Shown: piece by piece, positions 9,037-17,520 of the stretch
Layout: each line of letters opens with the position of its first letter
Numbering within the stretch: position 1 is the stretch's first letter
Source: CAWGYQ01 sp963817395
GTDB taxonomy: Bacteria > Acidobacteriota > Vicinamibacteria > Vicinamibacterales > CAVPJW01
Reading direction: 5' to 3'
Assembly (NCBI GenBank): GCA_963817395.1
Contig: CAWFOC010000003.1
Coordinates: 744,001-808,000 of the forward strand
Length of the DNA: 64,000 nt
Notes under the pieces: model-generated
What the model was told of the DNA's origin: nothing
Database searches by the model: none
The model's input: only the letters and a program-made list of their open reading frames with translations
Program-made: the position numbers and the translations under genes

Positions 9037-10131
9037 ATGGTCACCGCCACCCGCATCTTCAACTTCGCCGCCGGTCCGGCCGTGCTGCCGTTGCCCGTCC
9101 TCGAACAGGCGCAACGCGAGCTGGTGGCGCTGCCCGGCGTCGGCATGTCGGTCCTCGAGATTAGTCATCGTTCGAAGACGTTCGAGGCAATCCTGGCGAC
9201 GGCCGAAGCCGACGCCCGGAGTCTGGCCGGCATCTCGAACGACCACGCGCTGCTGTTTCTCCAGGGGGGCGCCAGTCTGCAGTTTTCGATGGTCCCGATG
9301 AACCTCCTCGTTCCCGGCACTGTCGCCGACTACATCGTGACCGGCATCTGGGGACAGAAGGCACTCGCAGAGGCGCAGAAGGTGGGTGCCGTCAACGTGG
9401 CCGCGTCAACGAAGGACGGCAATTTTGCGCGCGTTCCGCGACAGGACGAACTCGTTCTGACGCCCGGTGCGGCCTACGTACACATGACCTCGAACAACAC
9501 CATCCACGGCACCGAGTGGAAGACGCTGCCGGATGTGGGTGACGCCCCGCTCGTCGCCGACACCTCGTCCGACATGTTCAGCCGTCCGATCGACGTGGAT
9601 CGCCATGCCCTCATCTATGCGGGCGCGCAGAAGAACCTCGGACCTTCGGGGCTGACGCTGGTGATCGCGCGCCGCGACATGCTCGCGCGCTCGTCGCCAA
9701 CCTTGCCGACCATGCTCAGCTACGCGGTGCACGCCGAGAACGGGTCGCTCTACAACACGCCTCCGGTGTTCGCCGTGTATATCTTCGGGCTCGTCATGAA
9801 GTGGCTCATCGCTCAGGGCGGGCTGGCGGTGATGGCGCGAATGAACGAGCGCAAAGCCGCCAAGCTCTATGCCGCCATCGATGGAAGCGGCGGCTTCTAT
9901 CGAGGGCATGCCGCTCCCGAGTGCCGCTCGCTGATGAACATCACGTTCCGTCTGCCCAGCGAAGAGCTGGAGAAGAGCTTCGTGAAGGAATCCACGATGG
10001 CGGGCCTGGATGGTCTGAAGGGCCACCGATCGGTCGGCGGGCTCAGGGCGTCCATCTATAACGCGTTTCCCGAAGCCGGCGTGGACGCGCTGGTCGAGTT
10101 CATGCGCGAGTTCCAGCGAACGCGCGGGTAG
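9037..10131 (+). CDS. serC: Phosphoserine aminotransferase
   Basis: 364 residues; the ATG follows AAGGAGG at ideal spacing, which decides the start over a longer frame inside serA. Begins with FNFAAGPAVLPLPVLEQAQ and ISHRSKTFEAI, typical of SerC; the PLP lysine is in IYAGAQKNLGPSG. It converts 3-phosphohydroxypyruvate to phosphoserine with glutamate. It starts 25 bp after serA. The phosphatase serB is not in the window. Confidence 0.95.
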   Translation: MVTATRIFNFAAGPAVLPLPVLEQAQRELVALPGVGMSVLEISHRSKTFEAILATAEADARSLAGISNDHALLFLQGGASLQFSMVPMNLLVPGTVADYIVTGIWGQKALAEAQKVGAVNVAASTKDGNFARVPRQDELVLTPGAAYVHMTSNNTIHGTEWKTLPDVGDAPLVADTSSDMFSRPIDVDRHALIYAGAQKNLGPSGLTLVIARRDMLARSSPTLPTMLSYAVHAENGSLYNTPPVFAVYIFGLVMKWLIAQGGLAVMARMNERKAAKLYAAIDGSGGFYRGHAAPECRSLMNITFRLPSEELEKSFVKESTMAGLDGLKGHRSVGGLRASIYNAFPEAGVDALVEFMREFQRTRG

Positions 10132-10139
10132 GGTCCGTG

Positions 10140-10148
10140 TGCTAAAAT
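10140..10148 (+). promoter_or_regulatory. Possible extended -10 promoter for the desaturase gene
   Basis: TG-C-TAAAAT, an extended -10 element without a clear -35, about 114 bp upstream of the chosen desaturase start. It shares GTGTGCTA with the element at 6421. Confidence 0.35.
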
Positions 10149-10261
10149 CATCTGTTCCGGTCGTACCAGTCAGTCGTTAGAGTCCTGCCCGGCGTCGAAC
10201 GGAGACGCTGAGCCGGCCGCCGTTTTGACGGTGCGTGTTGCCACGTGTCATTGGAGGATTC

Positions 10262-11002
10262 GTGCTCTACTCGTTGCTCCTCAGCCTGGTCATGGCCGCC
10301 GTGGTCATCCAGTTCGCCGTATTCAGCACGACCATTTACCTGCACCGCTCCGCCACGCATCGCGCGCTCGTGCTGCATCCGGTCGCGGGGTTTTTCTTCC
10401 GGTTCGTGTTGTGGATGACGACGGGCATCGTGACCAGGCAGTGGGTCGCAGTGCACCGGAAGCATCATGCGTTTACCGATCAGGAAGGCGATCCGCATAG
10501 TCCGCTTCTCGAGGGCTTCTGGCCAGTCCAGCTCGGCAACGTGTTCTACTACCTTCGCGAAGCTAGAAATCCTGACGTGATCGAGCGCTATGCGCGCGAC
10601 ATCAGGGAAGACTGGTGGGATCGCCACGTATTCAACGTGCCGTACGTCGGCCTGTTGCTGGGCATTGTGCTGCTCTGTGTCACCCTTGGGGTCGGTTGGG
10701 GACTTCTGGCTGCGGCGGTTCACGCGGTCATGTACGTCTTCGTGCTCTCATCCTCCATCAACGGCCTCTGTCACCACGTCGGGTACCGGAATTTCGAGAA
10801 CACGGCGACGAACCTTCGATTCCTGGCACTGCTGACCGGAGGCGAGGGGCTCCACAACAATCACCACGGATATCCGCGGAGCCCGCGATTCAGCCTCCGG
10901 GCGAGTGAGTTCGATCCGGCCTGGCCCATCATCAGGGTGATGACGCTGCTCAAGCTCGCCAAGCCGTACAAGACCATCCAGGAAGCCCAGCAAGTCAACT
11001 GA
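10262..11002 (+). CDS. Membrane fatty-acid desaturase (delta-9 acyl-CoA type)
   Basis: 246 residues from a GTG preceded by GGAGG four bases away; an in-frame GTG at 10235 would add nine residues but has no ribosome site. Three histidine boxes of the membrane di-iron desaturases are intact: HRSATHR, HRKHH and HNNHH. Hydrophobic segments lie at the N-terminus and around residues 125-165. Introduces a double bond into acyl chains in the inner membrane, probably adjusting membrane fluidity. It is smaller than animal stearoyl-CoA desaturases but typical for bacteria. Confidence 0.9.
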   Translation: MLYSLLLSLVMAAVVIQFAVFSTTIYLHRSATHRALVLHPVAGFFFRFVLWMTTGIVTRQWVAVHRKHHAFTDQEGDPHSPLLEGFWPVQLGNVFYYLREARNPDVIERYARDIREDWWDRHVFNVPYVGLLLGIVLLCVTLGVGWGLLAAAVHAVMYVFVLSSSINGLCHHVGYRNFENTATNLRFLALLTGGEGLHNNHHGYPRSPRFSLRASEFDPAWPIIRVMTLLKLAKPYKTIQEAQQVN

Positions 11003-11032
11003 CAACGAACGTCGTCTGACGGGAAAGCTTGC

Positions 11033-12301
11033 CTACTCGGTGAGCGGACGCGGACCGCGCCGGCGCCGTCGTCGACGGCGTCGTCTCGGACCGTCGCGCC
11101 GTGGTTCGTCGGGTGGGGGTGCGACGCCGGCGCCCGGCACGAGGGCCTTCCACTGCACGACTATCTCGGACGAGTCGCCGTGGATGTCGAGCCAGTTCAG
11201 CGCATCGGGAAACACCGAGCGGTGGACCAGCGCACGTCGCGCGCGTGACGAGAGGTTCGGATCGACCAGGCGGCGCTGGAGTGCCTGCAGCTGCGAGAGC
11301 CGTTCCACGTCACGGCGCGCGAGGGACAGGACGCCCAGCGTGACACGTGCGCGATCGGGCCGGTCTCCTGGCTTGGGCCCCAGCCCCAGCGGAAGGAGCA
11401 CGGTGCCCAGGAGCACCGCGTTCGTCAGCGTATCGGGGATCGCGTCGAACCGGGCCCGATAGCGATCGAGCGCCGCCAGCGCGCTCCACAGCTTGTCCGA
11501 GGCACCGCGCGACAGCTCGGGGGCGATCGGCTCGAGCAGGCCGTGGTCGACGAGCGTGCGGAAGGCCTGCTCGGAGCGACCACCTCGCAGGATCTTGTAG
11601 AGCTCCTCCATCAGGCGCGCCGGGGCCGCGCGACCAATCTCCTGCCGATGACGCCCGATGGCAGCGAGAACCGGCGCATCGATGGTAAAACCCAGGCGCG
11701 CAGCCAGAGCCACGGCTCGCAGCATGCGCACCGGATCCTCGATGAATCGTTCATCCGGATCGCCGATACTGCGGATCAATCTGGCTTGAATATCATCGAG
11801 CCCGCCGACGTAGTCGATGATGGATCGTGTCTCGATGTCGTAGAACAGCGCGTTGACCGTGAAGTCCCGGCGGAAGGCATCCTCCTCGGGGGTGCCGAAG
11901 GTGTTCTCGTGCGGAATCTGTGCCTCGTGCGCCGTGGCTGCCGCTTGCGACGGCGCTGATTCGTGCTGTGGCGGCTCGCTCTCGGTTCCCGCCGGCACCT
12001 GACGCCGGAAGGTAGCCACCTCGATGGTCTTCATGCCGAACTTGACGTGGGCCAGACGGAACCGCCGGCCGATAATCCAGCAGTTGCGGAAGAGCCGCTT
12101 CACCTGATACGGGTGCGCCGAGGTGCCGATGTCGAAATCCTTGGGCTTTCGCCCGGCCAGGAGGTCGCGCACACTGCCGCCCACCAGATACGCGGTGTAA
12201 TTGAACTGGGCGAGGCGATAGAGCACTTTGAGAGCGTCGGGATCGATGTCGCGCCGGGACAAAGGGTGCTCGGAGCGAGCCATGACGACCGGATCAGGCA
12301 T
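11033..12301 (-). CDS. pcnB: Poly(A) polymerase / CCA-adding family nucleotidyltransferase
   Basis: 422 residues from ATG at 12301. Catalytic core: AYLVGGSVRDLLAGRKPKDFDIG with the metal-binding Asp pair. RFRLAHVKFGMKTIEVATFR fits the PcnB subtype better than CCA-transferases, and RRDFTVNALFYD and PVRMLRAVALAARLGF follow. Polyadenylates RNA 3' ends for decay. An insert of about 30 residues rich in Glu, Gln and Ala follows VATFRR. The protein ends in a tail with ten consecutive arginines, probably RNA-binding. No strong ribosome site; an alternative ATG is at 12283. Confidence 0.88.
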   Translation of the reverse strand: MPDPVVMARSEHPLSRRDIDPDALKVLYRLAQFNYTAYLVGGSVRDLLAGRKPKDFDIGTSAHPYQVKRLFRNCWIIGRRFRLAHVKFGMKTIEVATFRRQVPAGTESEPPQHESAPSQAAATAHEAQIPHENTFGTPEEDAFRRDFTVNALFYDIETRSIIDYVGGLDDIQARLIRSIGDPDERFIEDPVRMLRAVALAARLGFTIDAPVLAAIGRHRQEIGRAAPARLMEELYKILRGGRSEQAFRTLVDHGLLEPIAPELSRGASDKLWSALAALDRYRARFDAIPDTLTNAVLLGTVLLPLGLGPKPGDRPDRARVTLGVLSLARRDVERLSQLQALQRRLVDPNLSSRARRALVHRSVFPDALNWLDIHGDSSEIVVQWKALVPGAGVAPPPDEPRRDGPRRRRRRRRRRGPRPLTE

Positions 12302-12380
12302 TCGCCAGCATTCTAGCAGGAACCCTTGATGTCGCCCCAACTGCCACATCTGCAATGGTTTAGGCCAAGCTGAAGGGCTG

Positions 12381-12389
12381 TGGTAGCAT
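12381..12389 (+). promoter_or_regulatory. Extended -10 promoter, probably giving a leaderless mRNA
   Basis: TG-G-TAGCAT ends only seven bases before the ATG at 12397, so a transcript would start at or next to the start codon. No ribosome site precedes that ATG, which agrees with leaderless translation. Confidence 0.4.
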
Positions 12390-12396
12390 CGGCCAG

Positions 12397-13242
12397 ATGC
12401 TGGCCCTGCTTCCGGTGTTGTTGCTGACTCTGGCAGCCGCTCCGGCCGACCGCGACAGCCTCGCGCGTGCGCGCACGGCCTACAACGAGGGCCTTTACGA
12501 CGTCGCGATTGAGGCCGCTACCGCAGCTCGCGCGGTTCCGTCGCTCTCCTCGCCGGCATCGCTGGTGCTGGCTCGCGCCCACCTCGAGCGCTACCGCCTG
12601 ACGACGGACGCGGCGGACATGTCGTCGGCCCGGGAGGCGCTCGCGGCGGTCAGGCCCGAACAGCTCGACCCTCGCCAGCGGCTGGAGCTCGTCATCGGGC
12701 TGGGCCAATCGCTTTATCTCGATGATCAATTCGGTCCCGCGTCCGAGCTCTTCGAGAGCGCACTCGAGCACGGCGCCGTGCTCGAGCGGAGGGCGCGCGA
12801 GCGCTTGCTCGACTGGTGGGGGACCTCGATGGATCGGCTGGCGCAGATGCGCAACGCGCCTGACCAGGACGCCCTCTATCGCCGAATCACGGCCCGAATG
12901 GAAACCGCGCTCACCGGCGATCCGCTCTCAGCCGTCGCGTCGTATTGGCTCGTTGCCAGCGCGCGTGCAGCGGGTGACCTCGATCGCGCCTGGGATGCGG
13001 CCATTGCGGGATGGGTGCGGGCGCCGTTCTCACCGGACGGCGGCCAGACGCTGCGCGGCGATCTCGATCGGCTGGTCGTTCAGGCGCTGATTCCCGAGCG
13101 CGCTCGTCACCTCGCCAGCGCCGGCGACGCCACCCAGGCTTCGTCGATGCTGAAAGAGGAGTGGGAGCAGATCAAGCAGAAATGGCCGGACGCTAGCCCT
13201 TCGCTTCCTTCCAGCTCTTCCCTGTACCCAAGTCCACAGTAA
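12397..13242 (+). CDS. Exported TPR-like helical repeat protein of unknown function
   Basis: 281 residues. A short signal peptide (MLALLPVLLLTLAAAPA) precedes helix pairs of tetratricopeptide character: AYNEGLYDVAIEAATAAR, SLVLARAHLERYRLT, SLYLDDQFGPASELFESALE. I do not recognise a specific family. Probably periplasmic. The C-terminal 16 codons overlap the convergent end of polA, which is unusual but the reading is otherwise coherent. Divergent from pcnB with 95 bp between starts. Confidence 0.7.
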   Translation: MLALLPVLLLTLAAAPADRDSLARARTAYNEGLYDVAIEAATAARAVPSLSSPASLVLARAHLERYRLTTDAADMSSAREALAAVRPEQLDPRQRLELVIGLGQSLYLDDQFGPASELFESALEHGAVLERRARERLLDWWGTSMDRLAQMRNAPDQDALYRRITARMETALTGDPLSAVASYWLVASARAAGDLDRAWDAAIAGWVRAPFSPDGGQTLRGDLDRLVVQALIPERARHLASAGDATQASSMLKEEWEQIKQKWPDASPSLPSSSSLYPSPQ

Positions 13243-15886
13243 GCGGCACGTCGAGGGCTGCGGCGTGCTCCATGCGCTCGCGCACGAGCGCGGCCGTCTC
13301 CTCGACGAGATCGTCACGCGTCTCGAACAGGAGCTCGTCGTGGACGGTCAGAATCATTCGGGTGTGCCTGGTGAGCACCGGGCTCTTCGCCAATGCGCGG
13401 GCGACGTCGATCATGGCACGCTTGAGGATGTCAGCGGCGGTTCCCTGAATCGGCATGTTGACGGCAACTCGCTCCGCGGCCGCCCGGATCTGATTGTTCC
13501 GGCTCACGAGCTCGGGAACGGCGCGCTTGCGCCCGTACAGCGTGCGGACGACGCCAGTCCTGCGGCCCTCCTCGAGCGTCCGATCGATGAATTCGCGCAC
13601 CCGCGGATAACCGGCAAAGTAGGCGTCGATGAACTCCTGCGCCGCGGACTGGGACACGCCGATGTCGCGTGCCAGCGTATAGGCGGTCTTGCCGTAGAGC
13701 AGCGCGTAGTTGACGATCTTGGCGCGGCGTCGCAGTTCGTGGGGATCGAGTGTGCTCGCCGCGCCGAATACACGGAGCGCTGTTCGATCGTGGATGTCGT
13801 CGCCCCGCCGGAAGGCCTCGATGAGTGTCTCGTCGGCGGAGAGATGTGCCAGCACGCGCAGCTCGATCTGCGAGTAGTCGGCCGAGATCAGGGCGTGGCC
13901 GGCTTCCGCGACGAACGCGCGCCGAATCTCACGACCGAGCTCCGTACGAATGGGGATGTTCTGCAGATTGGGATCGCTGCTGCTCAATCGCCCGGTCGCG
14001 GCAACCGCCTGATTGAAGCTCGTGTGGACCCGTCCGGTGCCAGGATGAACGAGCTGCGGCAGCGCATCGATGTAGGTGCCTTTCAGCTTCGACAGCGCGC
14101 GCCACTCCAGGATGAGCCGCGGCAGCTCGTGCGACAACGCCAGCTCTTCGAGGACCTCCACGGCGGTTGACGCGGTGCGCGTCTTGCCGGTGCGCTTCAG
14201 CGCCGGCAACTTGAGCCGCTCGAACAGCACTTCGGCGAGCTGCTTCGGCGAGTTGATGTTGAACTCGCCCTCGCTCATTTCGAAGATGCGCCCCGCGCGG
14301 ACCGCCAGCTCCCTTTCGATGCGCTGCGATTGCGACAGGAGGGCGGGTGCATCCAGGCGGATGCCCGTCATCTCCATGTCGGCCAGAATCGGCATCAGCG
14401 GCATCTCGAGGTCGTGCAGCAGGGTCTCGAGCCCTTCGCTCTTGACGAGCGGCATGAAATGATCCGCCAGCTGCAGGGCCAGGTCGGCCCGCTCGGCCGC
14501 AAAGTCGAGGATGGCCGCAGGCGGCACTTCCGCCGGCGAGATGGCCTTCGTCCCACGACCCACCAGATCTTCCTCGGTGACTGCCTTGTAGTTGAGGTGC
14601 TCGAGCGCCACGTCCTCGAGCGGATGACCCGACCGCGTGGCGTCGAGCAGATAGCTGGCGAGCATGGTGTCGAGCTCGACGCCGGCGACCTGGATGCCCG
14701 TCCGCTGGAACACGATCACATCGCCTTTGAGATCGTGGCCCACCTTGTGAATCGCCGGGTCCTCCAGCAAGGGCCTGAGCCGATCGAGTGCCTGCCGTCG
14801 ATCGAGCTGTGACACCGCCTGAAGACCCCGATGCCCGAGCGGCACGTAGCGCGCGCGGCGCGGCTCGGCGGCCAGAGACACCCCCACGATGTCGGCGCGC
14901 ATCGCGGAGTCGATGTCCGTGAGAGCGCGGAAGGCGAAGCGTCGCGCCAGCCTGAGCTCGGCCAGGTACGCGTCGAGCTCCTCCATGGATTCGACGAGAG
15001 CGTAGTCCTTGGAAACCGAATCGGCCGTCGGCGCGAATTCCATGACCAGCGAGCGGAAACCCAGCTCGGTAAAGAGCGCGAAGCACTCTGGTCTCGAGGG
15101 GCCAGGGTATTGGAACGACTCGACGTCGAACTGGACCGGCACGTCGGTACGGATTCTCAGGATCTCCCGGCTTCGCCTCGCGTCGTCGGTATGCGCCACC
15201 AGCGCTTCGCGGTACTTTTTCTGCGGGAGCGTCGCGGCCTGTTCGAGCAACTGATCGAGCGTGCCAAAGGCCGAGATGAGATCGCGCGCTCCCTTCTCGC
15301 CGATCCCGGGCACCCCTTTGACGTTGTCGATACTGTCGCCCATGAGCGCCAGCACATCCACCACCTGCTCGGGCGTGACGCCGAATTTCTCCTTCACCCC
15401 GGCGGCGTCGTACCACGCCCCGTCATCGCGAGGATTGAACACACGGATGCCGTCGCGAACGAGCTGAAAGAAGTCCTTGTCCCCCGTGACGATCGCCACG
15501 TCGTGGCCCTGCGAGCTTGCGCGCTCAGCGATCGTCCCGATCACGTCGTCGGCTTCGACGCCTTCGAAATTGACGAGCGGGACGCCGAGCGCCCGGCACG
15601 CGCGATGCACGAACGGAATCTGTTCGGCGAGGTCGGCCGGCATCGGGGCCCGGTTGGCCTTGTAGTCGGTGGCCAGCTCCGACCGAAACGTCGGCCCCGC
15701 CAGATCGAAGGAGGCGGCGATGTGGGTCGGTCGATGGTCGGCAATCAGCTTGCGGAGCATCGTGACGAACCCGTAGACGGCGTTGGTCGATCGACCATTG
15801 GGTCCGGTGAGCCCGCGGATTGCGTGATACGCGCGGTACATCTGCGAGCTGCCGTCGATCAGGTAGACGGTCGGTTTCGATGCCAT
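13193..15886 (-). CDS. polA: DNA polymerase I
   Basis: 897 residues from the ATG at 15886. Residues 1 to about 300 form the 5' nuclease (VYLIDGSSQMYRAYHA, VEADDVIGTIAER, VTGDKDFFQLV, GVPGIGEKGARDLI). Residues about 310-500 are a 3'-5' exonuclease fold, and about 520-897 the polymerase with motifs ADYSQIELRVLAHLS, RRRAKIVNYALLYGK and ILTVHDELLFE. The exonuclease looks catalytically dead: the position of E. coli D355-x-E357 reads FAFRALTD, and that of Y497/D501 reads FAAERADL; only the D424 equivalent (KVGHDLKGD) remains. Repair and Okazaki-fragment processing are expected, without proofreading. Confidence 0.95.
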   Translation of the reverse strand: MASKPTVYLIDGSSQMYRAYHAIRGLTGPNGRSTNAVYGFVTMLRKLIADHRPTHIAASFDLAGPTFRSELATDYKANRAPMPADLAEQIPFVHRACRALGVPLVNFEGVEADDVIGTIAERASSQGHDVAIVTGDKDFFQLVRDGIRVFNPRDDGAWYDAAGVKEKFGVTPEQVVDVLALMGDSIDNVKGVPGIGEKGARDLISAFGTLDQLLEQAATLPQKKYREALVAHTDDARRSREILRIRTDVPVQFDVESFQYPGPSRPECFALFTELGFRSLVMEFAPTADSVSKDYALVESMEELDAYLAELRLARRFAFRALTDIDSAMRADIVGVSLAAEPRRARYVPLGHRGLQAVSQLDRRQALDRLRPLLEDPAIHKVGHDLKGDVIVFQRTGIQVAGVELDTMLASYLLDATRSGHPLEDVALEHLNYKAVTEEDLVGRGTKAISPAEVPPAAILDFAAERADLALQLADHFMPLVKSEGLETLLHDLEMPLMPILADMEMTGIRLDAPALLSQSQRIERELAVRAGRIFEMSEGEFNINSPKQLAEVLFERLKLPALKRTGKTRTASTAVEVLEELALSHELPRLILEWRALSKLKGTYIDALPQLVHPGTGRVHTSFNQAVAATGRLSSSDPNLQNIPIRTELGREIRRAFVAEAGHALISADYSQIELRVLAHLSADETLIEAFRRGDDIHDRTALRVFGAASTLDPHELRRRAKIVNYALLYGKTAYTLARDIGVSQSAAQEFIDAYFAGYPRVREFIDRTLEEGRRTGVVRTLYGRKRAVPELVSRNNQIRAAAERVAVNMPIQGTAADILKRAMIDVARALAKSPVLTRHTRMILTVHDELLFETRDDLVEETAALVRERMEHAAALDVPLTVDLGTGKSWKEAKG

Positions 15887-15966
15887 GGTGCAGGTCGGGT
15901 CGAGCGGCGTGGAAGCGACGAAGGGCCGCCGATGGGCTCGAACATTCGAGTATATCATTGGCGTTT

Positions 15967-16710
15967 ATGCCGATCGTGATCCGCCGCACGGTGGCGATGC
16001 TCGTCGGGATCGTGCTGCTGGCTGGCTGCCGCGCGTCTCTCGGCAGGCAATACGAGTACGAGGAAGAAATGTATCTCGATATCGACGGGTCGGCCACGGT
16101 CTTCGTGAACTCGTCGGTTGCTGCGCTGGTCGCGCTTCGAGGGCTCGACCTGAATGTGGCGCCTCGTGCCCGTTTTGACCGTCGCTCGGTGCGGGCTGCC
16201 TTCGAGGCTCCGGGCGTGGAGGTGATCCGCGCGAGCGCGTCGCGAAAACGAGGCCGCCGTTTCGCGCACGTGCGCCTCGAGACGCGCGACATCCGCCGAC
16301 TCTCAGGTGTAGCGCCATTGTCGTGGTCGCGATACGCCTTCGATCGGCGGGACCAGCGCTTCGTGTTCGCGCAGATTGTGGGAGCGTCCGAGGGCCGTCC
16401 GATTCCCGATGTCGGCTGGCGTGGCGACGAGCTCGTCGCGTTTCGGGTTCACCTGCCCAGCCGAATCCATTACCACAACAGCCTTCCCGGCAACCTGCGG
16501 CGCGGCAACATCCTCGTGTGGGAACAGACCCTGGCCGATCGGCTGGCCGGACGTCCGCTTCAGATGGAAGCGCACATCGACACCGAATCGATCCTCCGGC
16601 ACACGCTCTGGGTCTTTGCCGCAACGGGCGCGGTCGTTGCGGGCATGTTCGTCCTGGTCATCTTGTGGGTCGCGCGCCGCGGCCGCAAACCCGGTCCGAC
16701 TCAGGTGTAG
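15967..16710 (+). CDS. Lipoprotein with a C-terminal membrane segment, unknown function
   Basis: 247 residues. The N-terminus is a lipoprotein signal (VAMLVGIVLLAGC, Cys at residue 20), followed by YEEEMYLDIDGSATVFVNSS and a soluble body. Near residues 215-240 there is a clear transmembrane helix (TLWVFAATGAVVAGMFVLVI) ending in basic residues. Being both lipidated and anchored by a C-terminal helix is unusual. No family recognised. The ATG follows a TATATC element by about ten bases and no ribosome site is seen, so the mRNA may be nearly leaderless. Divergent from polA. Confidence 0.7.
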   Translation: MPIVIRRTVAMLVGIVLLAGCRASLGRQYEYEEEMYLDIDGSATVFVNSSVAALVALRGLDLNVAPRARFDRRSVRAAFEAPGVEVIRASASRKRGRRFAHVRLETRDIRRLSGVAPLSWSRYAFDRRDQRFVFAQIVGASEGRPIPDVGWRGDELVAFRVHLPSRIHYHNSLPGNLRRGNILVWEQTLADRLAGRPLQMEAHIDTESILRHTLWVFAATGAVVAGMFVLVILWVARRGRKPGPTQV

Positions 16711-16830
16711 GCGTCGCGCGGCTGTCCCCCGAATTTTCTGACACCACCGGACCGCGCATCCGTCACGCCGCCATTGCGCTTCGTCACAAACCCCGCGCAG
16801 CCCGTCGAACGCGGCGCCATCATCCGGCGC

Positions 16831-17442
16831 ATGACTGCACGCCAGCGTCCTCGAGGGCCCGCGGCGCGACCCGGAGGATCGGTCGGTCTCGCCCAGCGTC
16901 CAGGTGGCGAGCGCGTGGTCAGGCGGATTTCCGACTGGCCTGTCCTGCAGACGCTCGCGGTGTGCGCCATCGCCGGAGGGAATTCGTCGGCGGCTGAGCC
17001 AGGCACGGCTCGCGACGAACCGGACGTCTTCGACTTCTGGGTCGGTCACTGGGACGTGTTCTCCGACGATGGCCGCCGGATCGGCACGAACGTCATCGAG
17101 AAGGTGCCTGGCGGGTGCGCCGTGATCGAGAAATGGCTTGGCGCCGGGGGCGACGAACGGAGGAGCCTCTTCGTTTTCAAGCCGGCGTCCAGGGAATGGA
17201 CACAAGTGTGGATGACCGGCACCGGTGAGTGGGAACGCAAGATCCTGATTGAATCCTCGCCCGGCAGCGTGCGGTTTCAAGATGACTCGAGACGCTCAGG
17301 CAGGCGTCTCCAGCTCGATCGCACGACGCTCACGCAACTGGCTGACCGTCGGGTGCGCGAGCTCGTCGAGCGCTCGCGCGACGGCGGTGCGACTTGGCAC
17401 CGGTACTTCGAGGCTGTTTACGCGAGGCGGGATGGCGGTTGA
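16831..17442 (+). CDS. Exported protein resembling DUF1579-type small hydrolase-associated proteins
   Basis: Up to 203 residues. The body starts VFDFWVGHWDVFSDDGRRIG, a signature shared with DUF1579-like lipocalin-fold proteins, and continues with VIEKWLG, FVFKPASREWTQVWMT and FEAVYARR. The start is uncertain: ATG at 16831, or a GTG at 16915 that leads directly into a signal-peptide-like stretch (PVLQTLAVCAIAGG). The upstream part has odd composition and may be untranslated. Function unknown; secretion is inferred. Confidence 0.6.
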   Translation: MTARQRPRGPAARPGGSVGLAQRPGGERVVRRISDWPVLQTLAVCAIAGGNSSAAEPGTARDEPDVFDFWVGHWDVFSDDGRRIGTNVIEKVPGGCAVIEKWLGAGGDERRSLFVFKPASREWTQVWMTGTGEWERKILIESSPGSVRFQDDSRRSGRRLQLDRTTLTQLADRRVRELVERSRDGGATWHRYFEAVYARRDGG

Positions 17443-17470
17443 GGGCGACCTTGCGGAGGGCGCCGAACAC

Positions 17471-17503
17471 GAACGCCCGGCCCCACATGGAGGCCGGGCG
17501 TTC
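17471..17503. terminator. Strong hairpin between convergent genes
   Basis: A perfect 12-bp stem (GAACGCCCGGCC with its complement) around a 9-base loop, between the converging DUF1579-like gene and the TonB-dependent receptor gene. No T-tract follows on either side, so intrinsic termination is likely but not certain. Confidence 0.55.
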
Positions 17504-17520
17504 TCGCGTACCGAGATGGG

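Noticed and set aside
11040..11110. Simple-sequence CG-rich stretch that might be a structural repeat
   Set aside because: It is explained by the arginine tail codons of the poly(A) polymerase gene.
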